From positions 4,912,170 to 4,965,369 of the forward strand of contig BFEA01000023.1 in assembly GCA_003427395.1 (NCBI GenBank): DNA of 53,200 bases. The letters run 5' to 3'. How positions within the stretch are numbered: position 1 is the first letter of the stretch; each line of letters opens with the position of its first letter. This document shows positions 1 to 11,529 of the stretch, piece after piece. The translations under genes were made by a program, and so were the position numbers. Source of the stretch: Chara braunii (lineage: Eukaryota; Streptophyta; Charophyceae; Charales; Characeae). The notes below the pieces were generated by a model. The model searched no databases. It was not told the origin of the DNA and was given only the letters and a program-made list of their open reading frames with translations.

Positions 1-1200
1 GGGGGGGGGGGAGGTGAGGAGGAGGGAGGGGAGTTGAACTAAGCAAGCAGGAGAGAGGTGGTATGAGTACTGATGCTAGAGATATGGAGGGTGACGAAAT
101 AGAGAGACGGATACAGCCACCAGTCAGGACAGCTTGCGAAAAACCCTACGACCGGTAGCAGCCGTTATTGCCGGCACCGCGGCCGGCTGCGGCCGGAGAT
201 GGCGGTAATGGGCCTCCGTAAATCGCCCCATGCATCGGCGCATGAACAACAACTGCTGTACTGGAATGGAATGAAATTCCATCACTGCAGCTTCGTGAGG
301 ATGGAGGATGGAGATCTGTCTGTCAGTCCCCATCCGGAAGCATCCCCCGTCCGCCCGCCGTACGAAGGCTTTGTTCGGCGCTTGAGCTGCCCAGACCGCA
401 GTAGGGTAGGGGGGGTAGGGGGGAGAGAGGGGGCACGCTTGTTTCGTCAACGGGGGTCGGAGGGTCTTTCGGAAATTCGGAAATGGAATGCTGAAAAAGT
501 CCAGAATTGCCACTATAGTACTCTCATAGATATGCCAGAAAAAGGCCAGAATTGCCGCTAATCTCATCATAGATATGCCAGAAATGTCAAGTGCATACAT
601 AGTGAGGCAGCTTGTTTTTATGCCATTGATTTCCTGTTTTTCTCCTCGAGAGGGGGATCGTCCCTACCCTAATTTTAATAGCCGCGGAAGGCTTGATCTC
701 TTCTCACCTGCAGTTAGGGCCAGATCCCACGAGCCCCTATTGTTCATTTCTGACCTTTGATCTTCATAATCGAGGGTGAAGGGTAGTGGGATCTGACCCT
801 TACCTATGTGTACCATTCTGCCCCAAAGAGGGTGCTGCATTTGCAATTTCTGCCTCGTTAGGCTGCTCTCCATCTGCCAAGTTCAAGTTTGGCAAGTAGA
901 CGCATGGTTGACCATCAGAAATGATGTCAGTATTTCACCAGATTTGGGCCTTTGGCAATGTCCCCACCTGCCACAGCCGTTTTGTGGAGGGGGGTCCTTG
1001 CAACCCCTCCACAAACAGACAGGGGGTCGGACTCCACTGCATGGCAGCTGCCGTGCGCTTGGAAAATGTCCGCACACTGAAATCGTAGCCCTCAGCGGTA
1101 GAAGAAAGAAAATGAGACTCGACCGCAGCAGAAATTTCCAGGAGGTTTGTCGCTCCAGGTTACCCGATAGGGAAATCTTTCCCTATTTAGAAAGCAGAGC
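1..1200. other. Unassigned leading region
   Basis: The window opens with a run of 12 G and G/A-rich sequence. I find no convincing gene: the short open frames on both strands lack recognisable motifs. Two local structures stand out. An imperfect 45-bp tandem duplication lies at about 493-580 (units share CCAGAATTGCC and CATAGATATGCCAG), and a hairpin lies at 716-800, listed separately. The right edge is the poly-T tract that starts the S1 SINE. Confidence 0.5.
716..800. repeat. Hairpin element H, copy 1
   Basis: Two 15-bp arms (716-730 and 786-800, core CAGATCCCAC / GTGGGATCTG) are inverted repeats with one mismatch around a 55-base loop. The loop contains TCTGACCTTTGATCTTC, which resembles TCTGGCCGTTGATCTTC in the loop of the hairpin at 26367-26471. 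The two are therefore likely copies of one small foldback repeat. No target duplication was recognised. Confidence 0.55.
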
Positions 1201-1297
1201 TTTTTTTTTTTTGTTTTTCTTTTTAAGGTATGTTCTTCTCTCAATTTCACCTCACACTACCTACCTACCACTACTCTTAATTGTAGGCATACGGGGA
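1201..1297 (-). mobile_element. S1 SINE, 3' part (split by LINE)
   Basis: A poly-T tract followed by TTCTTCTCTCAATTTC and CTACCTACCACTACTC matches the 3' tail of the S1 SINE at 35437-36003 (minus strand). The remainder of this SINE resumes at 10801, after the LINE. The LINE therefore inserted into an older SINE. Homology beyond about 1285 is weaker, so the exact breakpoint rests on the target duplication. Confidence 0.7.
1280..1297 (+). repeat. Target-site duplication, left copy (LINE 1)
   Basis: The 18-bp sequence ATTGTAGGCATACGGGGA occurs here and again at 10783-10800, directly after the LINE poly(A) tail. An exact direct repeat flanking an element that ends in poly(A) is the signature of target-primed reverse transcription. 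Confidence 0.9.
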
Positions 1298-3108
1298 GCG
1301 CTGGTACCGGGCGAATAGCGGTAGCGCTCCGGTAACTGCGCCGCTGCGCGTTTCACCGCGCGTAGCGCTGTTTACCTGTGACTCTCGCCGCCAAGACGGG
1401 AAACAGGACAGCAGACATGCCCGCCCGGTCGTGGGTGGAGGCCATGCCTCTTGGTATCGTCTGCTCCAAACAGTCCATAGCTAGACTAGGTCAAGTGAGA
1501 GGTTGCTGATGGACACAAACTTGAGAAGCAACTCAGACCTAGGAGGAAGTAGGTTCAAGTAGATTTTGCGTCGGACTATTACCTCGAGTCCAGGATCAAT
1601 GAATAGAGCCGATCTCGAGTGAAGTCACCACAGTGAACTCCAATCGCCATCGCCATGGTAATTTCACCGAAGTACAAACGGAACCAAAAGAATGTGTTAA
1701 TCGCTCGTCACACAGGAAACGCGGTACACACACTGAGAGTACGGACGGACAAAGCTTTGCGTTAGAACTAGAGAGAAGTGCCTTCTTTTCCTATCGAAGA
1801 GGAAATCGGAGGGTAATCTAGGGTTGAAACAGGAAAGTATAGGAAGGAAGGATGAAGGTAGGAAGTAAGTCACCATCTTCGAAGGGTCTCCTCCTCGGTC
1901 GTTTTCTACCAAACGGCAATGCCGCTCGGAAGACTGAATAGCACCGGTGAAATCGCGCAGGGGAGGATCCGAACACACTACCAATCACCAGTTCCAACGC
2001 AGGCGGGTGAAAACGCACACAGGTGGCACACGTAGGGGTTGAGGGAAGAGCGGTAAGACGGGATTACACTGTACCCAAAGGTAGAACGGAGACAGGTAGT
2101 GCAAGGTTGGGGCAAGGGGTAATCCCATCCGTGATCAGGGAATTGGGAGGAGAGGAGCGGAGCCGGAAGATACAGATACTAAAAACAGAAAGTAGGTGCA
2201 GGTAAGGGGCAAGGAATGCTTCACTCGACGATCAGGGAATGGGAAGAGAGGAGCGGATCCGGAAGATACAGAAACTAAGGGCAGAAAGTAGAAGTAGGAA
2301 AGAGTAAGTTGATGACGGGGCAAGCACTTCTCATCAGGGTGAAGAAAGGAAAAATCCGGTGTGGAAATGGAAGGGAGATCGGGTAAGTAGCGGGGTGTGC
2401 TCAAGAACCCTCCTACCCGTCGAAGAGCCAGAGAGGGTACCTGGTAATGCCGACGAAGCTTGGAAACTGGTGCGACACGGAGATGTTGCCCGACATAGGT
2501 AAGGGGAGGGAACGAAGGTGTCAGATCGAAGGAGCAGAGAGGGGTTGGTAACGAGTTAGAAGGAGATGAGTACAGGAAGGAATCGGTTTCAGCCTGTCCC
2601 TCAAGCAAACTCAAGGTTGCATCTGTCCTGTATCGCAGCTTACATTCGGCGCAAGTAGCCTAGGTGCTACTCTGCTCAAAGCCACAATAGTCCCGTCAGC
2701 TCTTACGCCATGTGAGCACGTGCATTCGGTAGAGTCACCGACTCGATGCTCACGATGCTGGTCACTGCTCTGGGATTTCGCTCTGGCTGGAGGTGACGCA
2801 GAGGAAGGCCGACACGTGGCCACGTTATCACATCCAGTGCGATCTGTACAACCCCCTAACCATTACCCGTGGCAGCATTGTCGCCATAGCATTGCCATCA
2901 CCATCATCATCACCAACATCATTACCATTACCTTAGGCAATTTTTTTTTTTTCCTTCCTCTCGCCATCGTCACTGCCGTCCAGTCAGTGGATATCAGCAT
3001 CAGCATCAGATTCAGCTTTGCCTTCAGCCTGTCAGCGGTTCCGCACTGCTATCGCCGACTCTCGATACACGAGACAGATAAACTTCGAAAGTTAACACTG
3101 TCAGGAGG
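1298..3108 (+). promoter_or_regulatory. LINE 1 5'UTR with internal tandem repeat
   Basis: This 1.8-kb leader precedes ORF1. It starts GC-rich with repeated GTAGCGCT-type motifs (1298-1400). A 97-bp imperfect tandem duplication lies at about 2112-2305; both units contain GATCAGGGAAT, GAGAGGAGCGG, GGAAGATACAGA and CAGAAAGTAG. Tandem monomers in a LINE 5'UTR often carry internal promoter activity, but here that is inference. A CAT/ATC-rich tract and a T12 tract lie at about 2895-2955. Confidence 0.6.
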
Positions 3109-5659
3109 ATGGAAAGGCACGCAAGGCAGGAGGTCACAGAGACCACTAGCAGGTACGTTCTTCCAGTACATCGAACGGAAGCAGGGGTGCAGCAACAAGG
3201 GGAGACAACGAGAAGGGACGACTCCTGCAGATCGAACGGACAAAGACCCTCAACAATACCAAGACAACAGCAAGAGACAGTGGATAGAGTGAGGGAATCA
3301 GTGGGACGATGCTATGACGAGGGTATATGCTCGGACGATCTCAACCTTGGTGAAGTAGTAGAAGATGAAGAAGGAAAACGTTTTGTGGTGAACGAAGCAG
3401 TAGACAACATCAAGGAGGATTGGTTGAAGGAGAGAACTGTAATTATGATCTTTCAAGAGGAAGTAAGACAGTTGTCGAGAGAGGTAAAGGAAGATCTGGT
3501 CAGAGCCTACGAAGATGGGTGGATGACACAAAAAATATTCGACCCAGATACAAGGAGAGGTAAAATCCGTTTTGAAGGTCAAAATGTCATCTCATATGTA
3601 GCCAAGGCGAAGGAAGTAGCAGAATGGTTGCTGAAAAGAGGGGAGGAAAAGTTGAAACTAGGATCCAAGGAGTACCTCATGACATTCAAACCTTGGATCC
3701 CACGTCAAGAGCTACGGGACCTGAGACTGCAGGAGGCAGAATCCAACTTCTGGATAGTCGCCCTGCGAGTTCAACTCGACGCATATTACTATCTACTAGG
3801 AGCAGTCAGGGGGGCGTTCGGAGAGGTGAAGGCAATGCACCCTCCGGAGTTCGACAAAACGAGGCCAAAGTTGATGAATGTCAAACTAGACATGCATCCG
3901 GACACGAGATTCAACGTGGAAGACAGTCTGGTGATAGAATCTCCGAAAGGAGAAAGGTGGAAGGTAGAGATAACAACGCCGTACACATACTGGTGTAGGA
4001 AGTGTAAATGGTACTTCCATACGGAGGAAAACTGTCCGAGGACGAAACAAGAGGAGGAAGGCAGAAGAACCGATGGGCCAAAAGCGGGAGGGCATAAGGA
4101 GAGGTTCACACAACATATTATAAACAAAAACCGACCAGTAGGGGAAGGCACTGGGGCAGCGCAACAACAAGGACACATAGTTTCTCAAGGAGGCCAGGTA
4201 GAAGGCACACATGAACACAGACAACACAAGGTCCCCAACAGTCATATCCTGCAAGGCGAGCTGCAAGTCCACGAGTCGTCCGGCAGTCCAAGACCAACCT
4301 CGCCTAGATCTGCACAACACAAGATCGGACGGGAGCAAAGGACGGGAAAGTCAGGAATGGGGCGCCAGGGAATGTCACCAGGGATGGGCCAGGGACGCCA
4401 TGCACAACAGAAGCGGGGACTGGAGGAATGGGGAACACATGGCCCAGATGCCATTTTCGGCCCCAGGACCAAACCGGAGGGAATGGCCAATCACACCAAT
4501 TCTGAAACTTCCTAAATCCTCGAAACCAAACAGGGAGCCGGAGTGGAGAAGGTCATTCGCTGGTAGGCAAGGTTACGACTGTCACAAAGGCACGCAGCAA
4601 AGACCAGCAGGGGCATCCAATGTTCAACAGGAATACCAACAGGCTGCACATCAATTCAGACCAAAAGACTGTCAAAGGGATGGCTTTGACATAGAGTGGC
4701 ACACACCAGGGTTACAAAATCTGCATCAGGGCCCGACAATTCCCCCTGGTCATCCCCAAGCTCGCTACCCCTCGAACAACTATGACTGGAGACCATGGGC
4801 CCAACAACAACTGCTGTTGGAACCGGGTCAGTCGGTTCAGTCGAGGTGGGAGGAACAGTCAGAGTACAGAGAAGCCAGGGATGACATTGGCCAATAGGAA
4901 CCTGTAATGGGACGGAGAAGAAGGAACGGAGGGACCTGGCGTGCGTGGGTAGAGGAGGAGACAAGGAGGCAGGAGATCACCAGATCCAAAGAAGGGAGGG
5001 GACACAACAGGTATAGAACAACTCAGAGATGGGGAGATGAGTGCGAAGGGAACTTCACTCCCGAAAGGCCAACTCAGAAGGCCCCGGAAGAGGTTCTCCA
5101 GGAGGAGTTGTCGAAGACCTCAATCTCCTCCCGCTCTCGGGTCCGCATGGACAGCGAAGCGGAAGCCAGCCATTTGGGTAGTGAACACTCGTCTTCGTCG
5201 TTGGAAAGTTCAGCGAACTCAAGACTTCAAGTCCGGGAAGGTAAAGGTTTAGTGTCTGGACAGCGAGCACCTCAGAACCGAAGAGCAGACACAGTCCATA
5301 GGGAGCAAGCGGTGCTGATGAAGAGCAGAATAGTGCCACAGGTATGCACTCAGGCACGTGATGGGGCTTTCTTCCTTGCACTATCAGACAAGGCAGGCGG
5401 GTCGTTTATCCCATCGGAAGAAGTGGATAAAGCACCCACTCCAACGATGATCCTGCAAGCCACAAAGAGGCTGTACGGAGACCACATTCCAGTGCGGATC
5501 ATCCCCAGGTCCTCGATGATTAACATCATTTGCGAGACCTCTCACGGGTACCACAAGTTTTATTTCCCGCTGCTAGATGCGCGGATCTTCCCCGACTCAG
5601 CAGAAGCCTTGACGCAGACAGGGGTCCGCTGGCACAACATAAACGTGGTGAGAGAATGA
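3109..5659 (+). pseudogene. LINE 1 ORF1 (gag-like nucleic-acid-binding protein), frameshifted
   Basis: In L1 elements ORF1 encodes the RNA-binding chaperone of the retrotransposition particle. The ATG at 3109 follows CAGGAGG and opens 468 codons. A CX2CX4HX4C zinc knuckle (C296, C299, H304, C309; WCRKC, then HTEENC) lies mid-protein, after a charged helical N-terminal region. The tail is rich in Gln, Gly, Arg and Pro. The first frame stops at 4513, but coding-like sequence continues in the +1-shifted frame from about 4211, is broken by TAG at 4895 and resumes to 5659. The last 110 residues (RIIPRSSMIN, HKFYFPLLDARIFP) look conserved rather than random. The ancestral protein was therefore about 850 residues, with one frameshift near 4200-4300 and one stop. 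Confidence 0.75.
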
Positions 5660-5978
5660 AATGCACAGGAATTGAAACAGATCAGTGTGTTCCACGATAT
5701 CAGTGGCCTGGTTCTACTCAATGTGAATGAAAAACTGCCAGACGATGAGAGCCTTCACTCAGACTTCATCGCGTCCATGCTTAACAAGGAATGGCCAGAG
5801 AAGTCGTAGTCTTCAGCAGTCAGAAGCAGCTCTAGATGAAGCATCCGATCCAGCTCTATGCCACAGGCTGAGTCACCAGGAAGAACAATGAACCAACAAC
5901 ATCTCCAAACTGGTCAAGAAGACCAAAACCGCATCCAACAGCAAGCGGTGGTTCTCCAGGAAAATTGACAGACTTAGA

Positions 5979-8900
5979 ATGACATCATGGAACATGCGAG
6001 GTCTGGGGGACACAGGCGGGCGTTTCAAATGAAGGAGGTTAAAAAGTTGGGTGCACAAATGAATAATTAACTGTATTCTCATTCAGGAAACTAAGGTGGA
6101 TGATGAGAAAATAGCGAAAATTAGAAACTGGTGGGATGGCCCACAGATCTGGGCCTCGGCGCAGGGTTCAAGAGGAGGGGTGGGGATCTTGCTGCATAGA
6201 GATCTGCAAATGCAGGTGGTGGATTTAGAGGCAGATATCTGGGGCCGGTGGGCCTGGTTCAGGCTAAAGTCAAGAGGGGAGGAGTGGGTGATAATGACGG
6301 TGTACGCACCTATGGAGGCAGGAGAAAGAACAAATAAGTGGTGTACCAGCAGTTAAACAACGATTTTTTCCTTTTATTTTTGAGCTAAGTTCTTCACTAA
6401 TCTGAGCTCGAATATTCCAAAGATAAGTAACCTCGTGATTGCAGGCGACTGGAATCTGTCGCTGGACGAGGCACTGCAACCGGAATCCAGAATAGCGGAT
6501 AGGAGGGATGTACAGGCTTTGCTGGAGCTGGCAGAGGACCTGAACCTCGCGGATTCTTACAGATTACTGTCGCCGGACGACCCAGGCTACACCTGGCAGT
6601 CTCACATACAGCGTCAAAGGGGGTTGGTGACCAGACGAAGACTGGACTATTTCTTGACTTCCAATTCAGTCACAGAGGGGGTCACATCGGTTCAACAGAT
6701 CTGCAACCCGCTGTCAGACCATAAACCGGTGATAGCGGACATCAAACTGACCTCAAACAGCGATCGAGGAAGGGGATTTTTTCGACTAAATACTCAGACT
6801 TTAGAAGACCCTAGTCTCAGAGACTGGGTACGCCAGCACATGAATTCTTGGGAGGAGGCCAAACACTTGTTCCAAACGTCAGAAGACTGGGTGGACGACG
6901 GTTTGGCAATAATCTCAGGGATTCTCAACATCAGCTCCAGGATCCTCGCGAGAAACAGAAACCAGAAGGAGGTGGAATGCAAAAGGAGGGTGGAGGAAGC
7001 GGAGGAAAGAATGGAAGGTCACCCAATCTCTGCGCCTGACCTGGGCAACAGAAAGAGAGAGGAGGCTAGAAGAGTGGGAAAATCTGCAAACAGGGAAGGA
7101 AAGAAGATGGACGGAGCTGTTGAAGGAAAAGGGCATAGAGACAAGTAACAAGATGAACAAGGAGACCTTTCAGAAACTGCTCCCTAGAAGATCGATGCAG
7201 CAGATGGTAGAACTGAAGCACTCTTTTGACAACACAGCCCGAACAGCCTCCACAGCGTCCAGGATGTTGGACTACGCCAAGATGTACTACGCGGACATAC
7301 TCACGACGCGCAGACCCCAAGATGGGGTGGACACTGATCTCACGAAAATCTCGGATTCTTGGGAAGACACCCATGTGAGACTAGCTGAAGCAGCTAGACT
7401 GGACATGGACAGGCCGCTCACCATGGAGGAAACTACGCAAACATTAAAGTCCATGGCGAGAGGGAAGTCTCCCGGGGTGGACGGCCCAACAGTGGAATTC
7501 TATGTCAAGTGTTGGGGGACGGTGGCCCACCACTGGTGGAACTGTTCAATGGAGTGTTGATGGGAGGGAAATTGGGCAAGAAGATGACACATAGCGTGAT
7601 CTCAGTGCTGTTTAAAAAGGGTGACAAGGCGGACGTGTGAAACTGGCACCCGATTTCCTTGCTGAACGTGTCTTATAAAATACTGGCCAAGACGCTAGCA
7701 AGAAGGTTGGGGAGGTATCTCCCGGAGATGGTAGAGAAGGACCAGGGCGTTTTCGTGCAAGGGAAATCTATTTTCAACAACATTGCGACAGCAATCGAAG
7801 CTCTATAGGTAATACAAGCGGAAAATCTGGACACAACGGTACTCTTACTAGACCTGGAAAAGGCATATGACAAAGTACGGTGGACGTTTGTCATGACCAC
7901 TCTAAGACACATGGGCTTCGGGGAGGGTTTTTGCAATTGGGTAGTTGCCCTGTACACCTTCTCCACCTCAGTGGTGATGGTGAACGGGCATCTATCCCAA
8001 CCATTCAGACTCACGAGATCGCTGCGACAGGGATGTCCACTCGCCCCCTTGCTGTTCGTACTCCAGATGGAGGTCCTCCTAAACCGGATCAGGAAGCACC
8101 GGCTGATCAAAGGACTTATGCTGAACGAGACAGTGGAATGCAAGGTCAAAGCGCTAGCGGATGACCTGTTTGCAGTCTGCGAGAATATGGTGCCAGCAAT
8201 GACATCGCTGAAAAGTGTCATGCAGGAATACTCCTTCCTATCGGAAGCGTCCGTCAACTGGGCCAAGTCTGCGTGCCTTTTGCCAGCACAGTTCAAGCTG
8301 AGTGTAGAGTGGGGAATGAAGAGAATAGAAGAGGGGGAAAAAGAGAGATTTCTCGGGGTCTTGACAAGTCTGCAGGTAGGGGTTTCCTCACAGGGTCTTC
8401 TCCTTCAAAGTCGGATAGCAGCAAGACTGTCAATGTGGGGGTCTGCATGGCATTTGTCGCTGATTGGTCGAGCGCTGGTATCAAACATAGCGCTGTTCTC
8501 GATTCTATGGTTCATGTGTACGGTGAAGGAAATGGCGGCGGGCATTTTCAAGACCATTCAAAGACTGATTGTCCGCTTCCTCTGGAAACCGTACGCAAAG
8601 AAGGACGAAGGATTCATAGCAAAGGTGGCATGGGAACTCCTTACCTTCCCATGGGAGCAAGGAGGACTAGTACTGTGGGATCCGGCACGGAAAAACCAAG
8701 CGCAACTCAGATCATGGGTGTGCAAGGCTGCGGTAGCAGATATTAAGGAGGATTGGGTTCTGCTGGCTGAGAGGCTGCATATGAGGGAATGGAGCCTCAG
8801 CAGGCCAAAGGACGTCTCGGTGGGGTTCTTCATGGAATCCTTCAGAAAGAAATGCCCAAAGTCGTTGTTCTGGAGGGCGATCTTGAAAGCTTGGAGGAAC

Positions 8901-10276
8901 CTCCCGCCCGAGGTCCCAACTACACCGCAGACCAAAGAAGAAGTGTTGGCTCAACACCTCTTCGAAAACACTCGCATTCGCTCTCAAAGGGGGACTGTGC
9001 TCCACGCGGATGGCTCGACAGGCTCTTTTGGTCTTGCATGGATAAAGAGGGGTGTCTCCAGAGTGAGAGACATTTGGTCCTCCCTGATGGGTCATTGGAT
9101 ACCTCTAACGGAGTTGAGTTCTCACCTGAACGGCCTAAGGAGAGTGGAAGAGAACCTGAGGACGCTGCGAGAGGCCATCCCGCAGGACTGGCTAGACATC
9201 CTAGGTCCGGAGAAAGTAGATCCAACAGGCACTTGGTACGCTGCAGAGGACCAGGGAGAAAGCAACATAGCCTGGAAAGTGATAGAGATCACGTCAAGCG
9301 GCTTCAGAAAGGTGGAGGAATAGCAGGGGGGGAAACAGGGAAACAGATTGACATTCATAAGGAAAGACACAGTCCAGAAGTGGAGTAACCCACCGCAAAT
9401 TCGAGTGGTGGAAAAACAGACTATCAAGAACTCACAAAGAAACATCATCTGGATTGGCGGGTGCACCCTCAGGCAACTGAGGATCGACCCCCTCGCCTGG
9501 AGCTTGAACATACCGAACATGGGAAACCGATCGACTCCCCTGCTGACCCTCCTGGACTACAACGTGAGCGAAGGCTACAACCTGGCCTCAAAGGCAACCA
9601 GAACCCCGGCTGCAGTAGCCGTTTCCAGGTGGGAAAAGGTTCGGGGTACAGATCCCAAGCTGTCGGAGGCCAATTTCAGCAAGTTATGAAAAGCCCTGGG
9701 TACTATTCCCAACGACAAACAGATAAGCATCCTTTGGTTACTATCTCTACTAGTTACACCATCAGCTGTCTGGTTGCTGAGTCGGGGAGTAACAGTGGAT
9801 CTGGGCTGCACCAGATGCCGCTGGCCCTTTGAATCTACCAAGCACCTGTGGTGGGAATTCCAGCATCCAAGCGGATCTGGAGGTGGTGGGAAACGCACTA
9901 GATAGAAATGGGGGAAGGGCAACTGAGCTGGGATGAGACCTGGGTTCTGCCGGGTTTTCTCCCCAGCGGGCTGAATGGGAAGTCAGGATGGGGTTATGTG
10001 GCACATGTGACAAGAGGCATTATTTGCGAAGTTATCTCGGCAGACAGGAATCGGGCGAGGTTTGAAAAACGCCCGCTGTCGGATGTGGAAATCAAAGGTA
10101 GGATCAAGATGGGACTCAAGCACTCCATCATAGTGGATTGGAGGAGGAGAGCAAGGGCGGGAAGAGGTAGCAAGAGACAGAGAACTTGGTTCCAACGCAC
10201 ATGGGGCCGTCATGAGAGACTGGCTGAGTTGCACTTAGAGAATGGTCTGAAACTCTCTGGCTGGATTTCGAAATAG
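5979..10276 (+). pseudogene. LINE 1 ORF2 (endonuclease-reverse transcriptase), multiply broken
   Basis: ORF2 nicks target DNA and copies the RNA into it. The endonuclease runs about 5979-6740 and shows WNMRGL, LIQETK, SRGGVGILL, VYAP, AGDWN (about 6441) and SDHKPV (6714). In-frame stops lie near 5997, 6354 and 6390. A frameshift near 7041 leads into the RT fingers (MARGKSPGVDG). Another near 7525 precedes FKKGDK and NWHPISLLNVSYKILAK. The palm follows with DLEKAYDKV (7851), RQGCPLAPLLF and LADDLF, where Ala replaces the usual Tyr of YADD. Frame 0 then stays open to 9320. The C-terminal zinc segment near 9810 reads CTRC...HLWWEF; its last Cys is Phe here. A final shift near 9880 leads to KRIWRWWETH and WGYVAHVTRG, ending at 10276. 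Extra stops lie at 7638, 7806, 9321 and 9687. Confidence 0.88.
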
Positions 10277-10782
10277 AACCGCGGGGTGATAAGAAGCACG
10301 GTTAGTCTGGGAAGTTAGGATAAGTAGGTAGTAACAGGGCCACCTCGCTGGGGAGACCTGGGCACTCGGTCCCGCAGGGCAGAATTAGTTACGTAGAGTG
10401 TTTAGTGAAACCAGGACACTCGGTTTTTCAGGGCCACAGTGGGCCAGTTAAGAGAGTGTCGGATTATTTTGACCCAGGTCAAGGGACCGGGTCCCTTGGC
10501 CGCCTTAGTCCCAGTTTTAGCTTTAGCAGCAGCAAGTTTCGGATTTTGCTAAAAGTAGAACAGTTAAGGGTCGCAGGGCCAAAAATCTGAGAAGCAAAGA
10601 CTACCACTTGAATGCAATCTTCCTGAAGTGATACCAATTCAACCCGGGGTATCTTACTGCCTGTAAGCTGAGCTGGTTGATGCTGTCAGATACCCCGGGT
10701 TGAATTGTGAGGTCCCCGGCCTCAGTTCGTATAACTTTGTAATGAATTGTGCTTGCTTTTAAAAAAATAAAAAAATAAAAAA
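10277..10782 (+). other. LINE 1 3'UTR and A-rich tail
   Basis: The 3'UTR follows the ORF2 stop. Its last 120 bases (CCCGGGTTGAATTGTGAGGTCC then CCGGCC, ending AATGAATTGTGCTTGC) match the reverse complement of 38460-38560, the 3' end of LINE 2, so this segment is shared by the family. The tail is (A)7T(A)7T(A)7, immediately followed by the TSD. Confidence 0.8.
10635..10707 (+). promoter_or_regulatory. Perfect 20-bp stem-loop in LINE 1 3'UTR
   Basis: Positions 10635-10654 and 10688-10707 are exact 20-bp inverted repeats (arm core TTCAACCCGGGGTATCT) around a 33-base loop. 3'-end stem-loops serve as RT recognition sites in several LINEs, and this sits about 50 bases before the tail. Against that role, LINE 2 keeps only the 3'-proximal arm. 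The structure could be copy-specific. Confidence 0.55.
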
Positions 10783-10800
10783 ATTGTAGGCATACGGGGA
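10783..10800 (+). repeat. Target-site duplication, right copy (LINE 1)
   Basis: Exact copy of the 18-bp sequence at 1280-1297, directly abutting the A-rich tail of LINE 1. Confidence 0.9.
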
Positions 10801-11118
10801 ACCCCGTAGCAGCCAGAACCGCGTTCACGAGATAACATGCGGGGGCTGCTCCCAGCTTGCAGGTGGGCGATACCGGTTAGGGGACAACCGGTAGCATCAG
10901 GGACCATGCCAACTGGACCAATCCTCTGCCTCCCCTCAGGTCCCCTCCCCTACGAACATCAGCAGACTTTGCTCAATGCCGATCGGGGGATCCAGTGGAC
11001 TATCTCTAGGTGGCGGGCGCCAAGCATGCCCAGGAAGGTACATGAGGTCAATGGGGATTGAACTCACAACCTCTTGAATGTCACTTGCGACCCTTACCAA
11101 CTGAGTTAGGCCGCTGCA
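10801..11118 (-). mobile_element. S1 SINE, 5' part with tRNA-like head
   Basis: Read on the minus strand from 11118, the sequence begins GCGGCCTAACTCAGTTGGTA (A-box-like) and continues to GTTGTGAGTTCAATCCC (B-box-like), spaced as in a tRNA-derived RNA polymerase III promoter. The body matches the S1 copies at 25815-26255 and 35437-36003. Its 3' part lies at 1201-1297, on the other side of LINE 1. Confidence 0.75.
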
Positions 11119-11391
11119 TAAAAGTAAAGCTTCACCTGTCTCGGTCCCCATCCAATCCATAGGTCTCCTTGCCACACCGGATGGCCAAACAGAAAAAGAT
11201 GCCCCTCCCCCCCTTCTCCCTCAGGATGGCCAGTGCACTCAGAAACTGCTGTGCAGAACTAAGTGAAAACATCTGCCACATAGTTTCTCAACAGTTTGGC
11301 CACTTACTACGGAAGAATGGGGAGTCTAAAAAATCGTTGTGCAGAGCTTGTGCACACGATAGTGGAGTCTGAACCTTAAGGCCTCACAACC

Positions 11392-11529
11392 CCACTGTCG
11401 AAACGGAAAAAGTATGAGTGCATCTTTCTCACAAAGTGGCAAGGTGCATCCCTTACTATTCATATTAACGGATGCATCTGGCCACTCCCTGCGGCCACAT
11501 GTAGTGGTACTTTTTCGTTTCGATAGTGG
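11392..11529. mobile_element. Foldback/MITE-like element
   Basis: Arms at 11392-11414 and 11508-11529 (CCACTGTCGAAACGGAAAAAGTA against CCACTATCGAAACGAAAAAGTA) form a long inverted repeat, extendable outward by CACAACC / CCACA. The interior is about 93 bases with no coding potential. No second copy was seen here and the target duplication is unclear. Confidence 0.5.

Larger units (their letters stand above)
1298..10782 (+). mobile_element. L1-like LINE, near full length, defective (LINE 1)
   Basis: A 9485-bp non-LTR retrotransposon bounded by an exact 18-bp TSD. It contains, in order, a 1.8-kb GC-rich 5'UTR, ORF1 with a CCHC zinc knuckle, ORF2 with apurinic endonuclease, reverse transcriptase and a C-terminal zinc-binding segment, a 3'UTR and an A-rich tail. 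This order is that of plant L1-clade elements. Several frameshifts and stops break both ORFs, so this copy cannot supply its own proteins. The TSD is still exact, so the insertion may be fairly young, and some lesions may have been present in the source copy or be assembly errors. A 5'-truncated relative lies on the minus strand at 38431-41265. Confidence 0.9.

Noticed and set aside
3789-4338. Minus-strand open frames of 129-150 codons within LINE 1 ORF1
   Set aside because: They are antisense shadows of ORF1, which has the zinc knuckle and continues coherently.
8273-9388. Overlapping plus-strand frames of 157-199 codons inside ORF2
   Set aside because: The frame with RT and C-terminal motifs (7893-9323) explains this region; the others are shadows.
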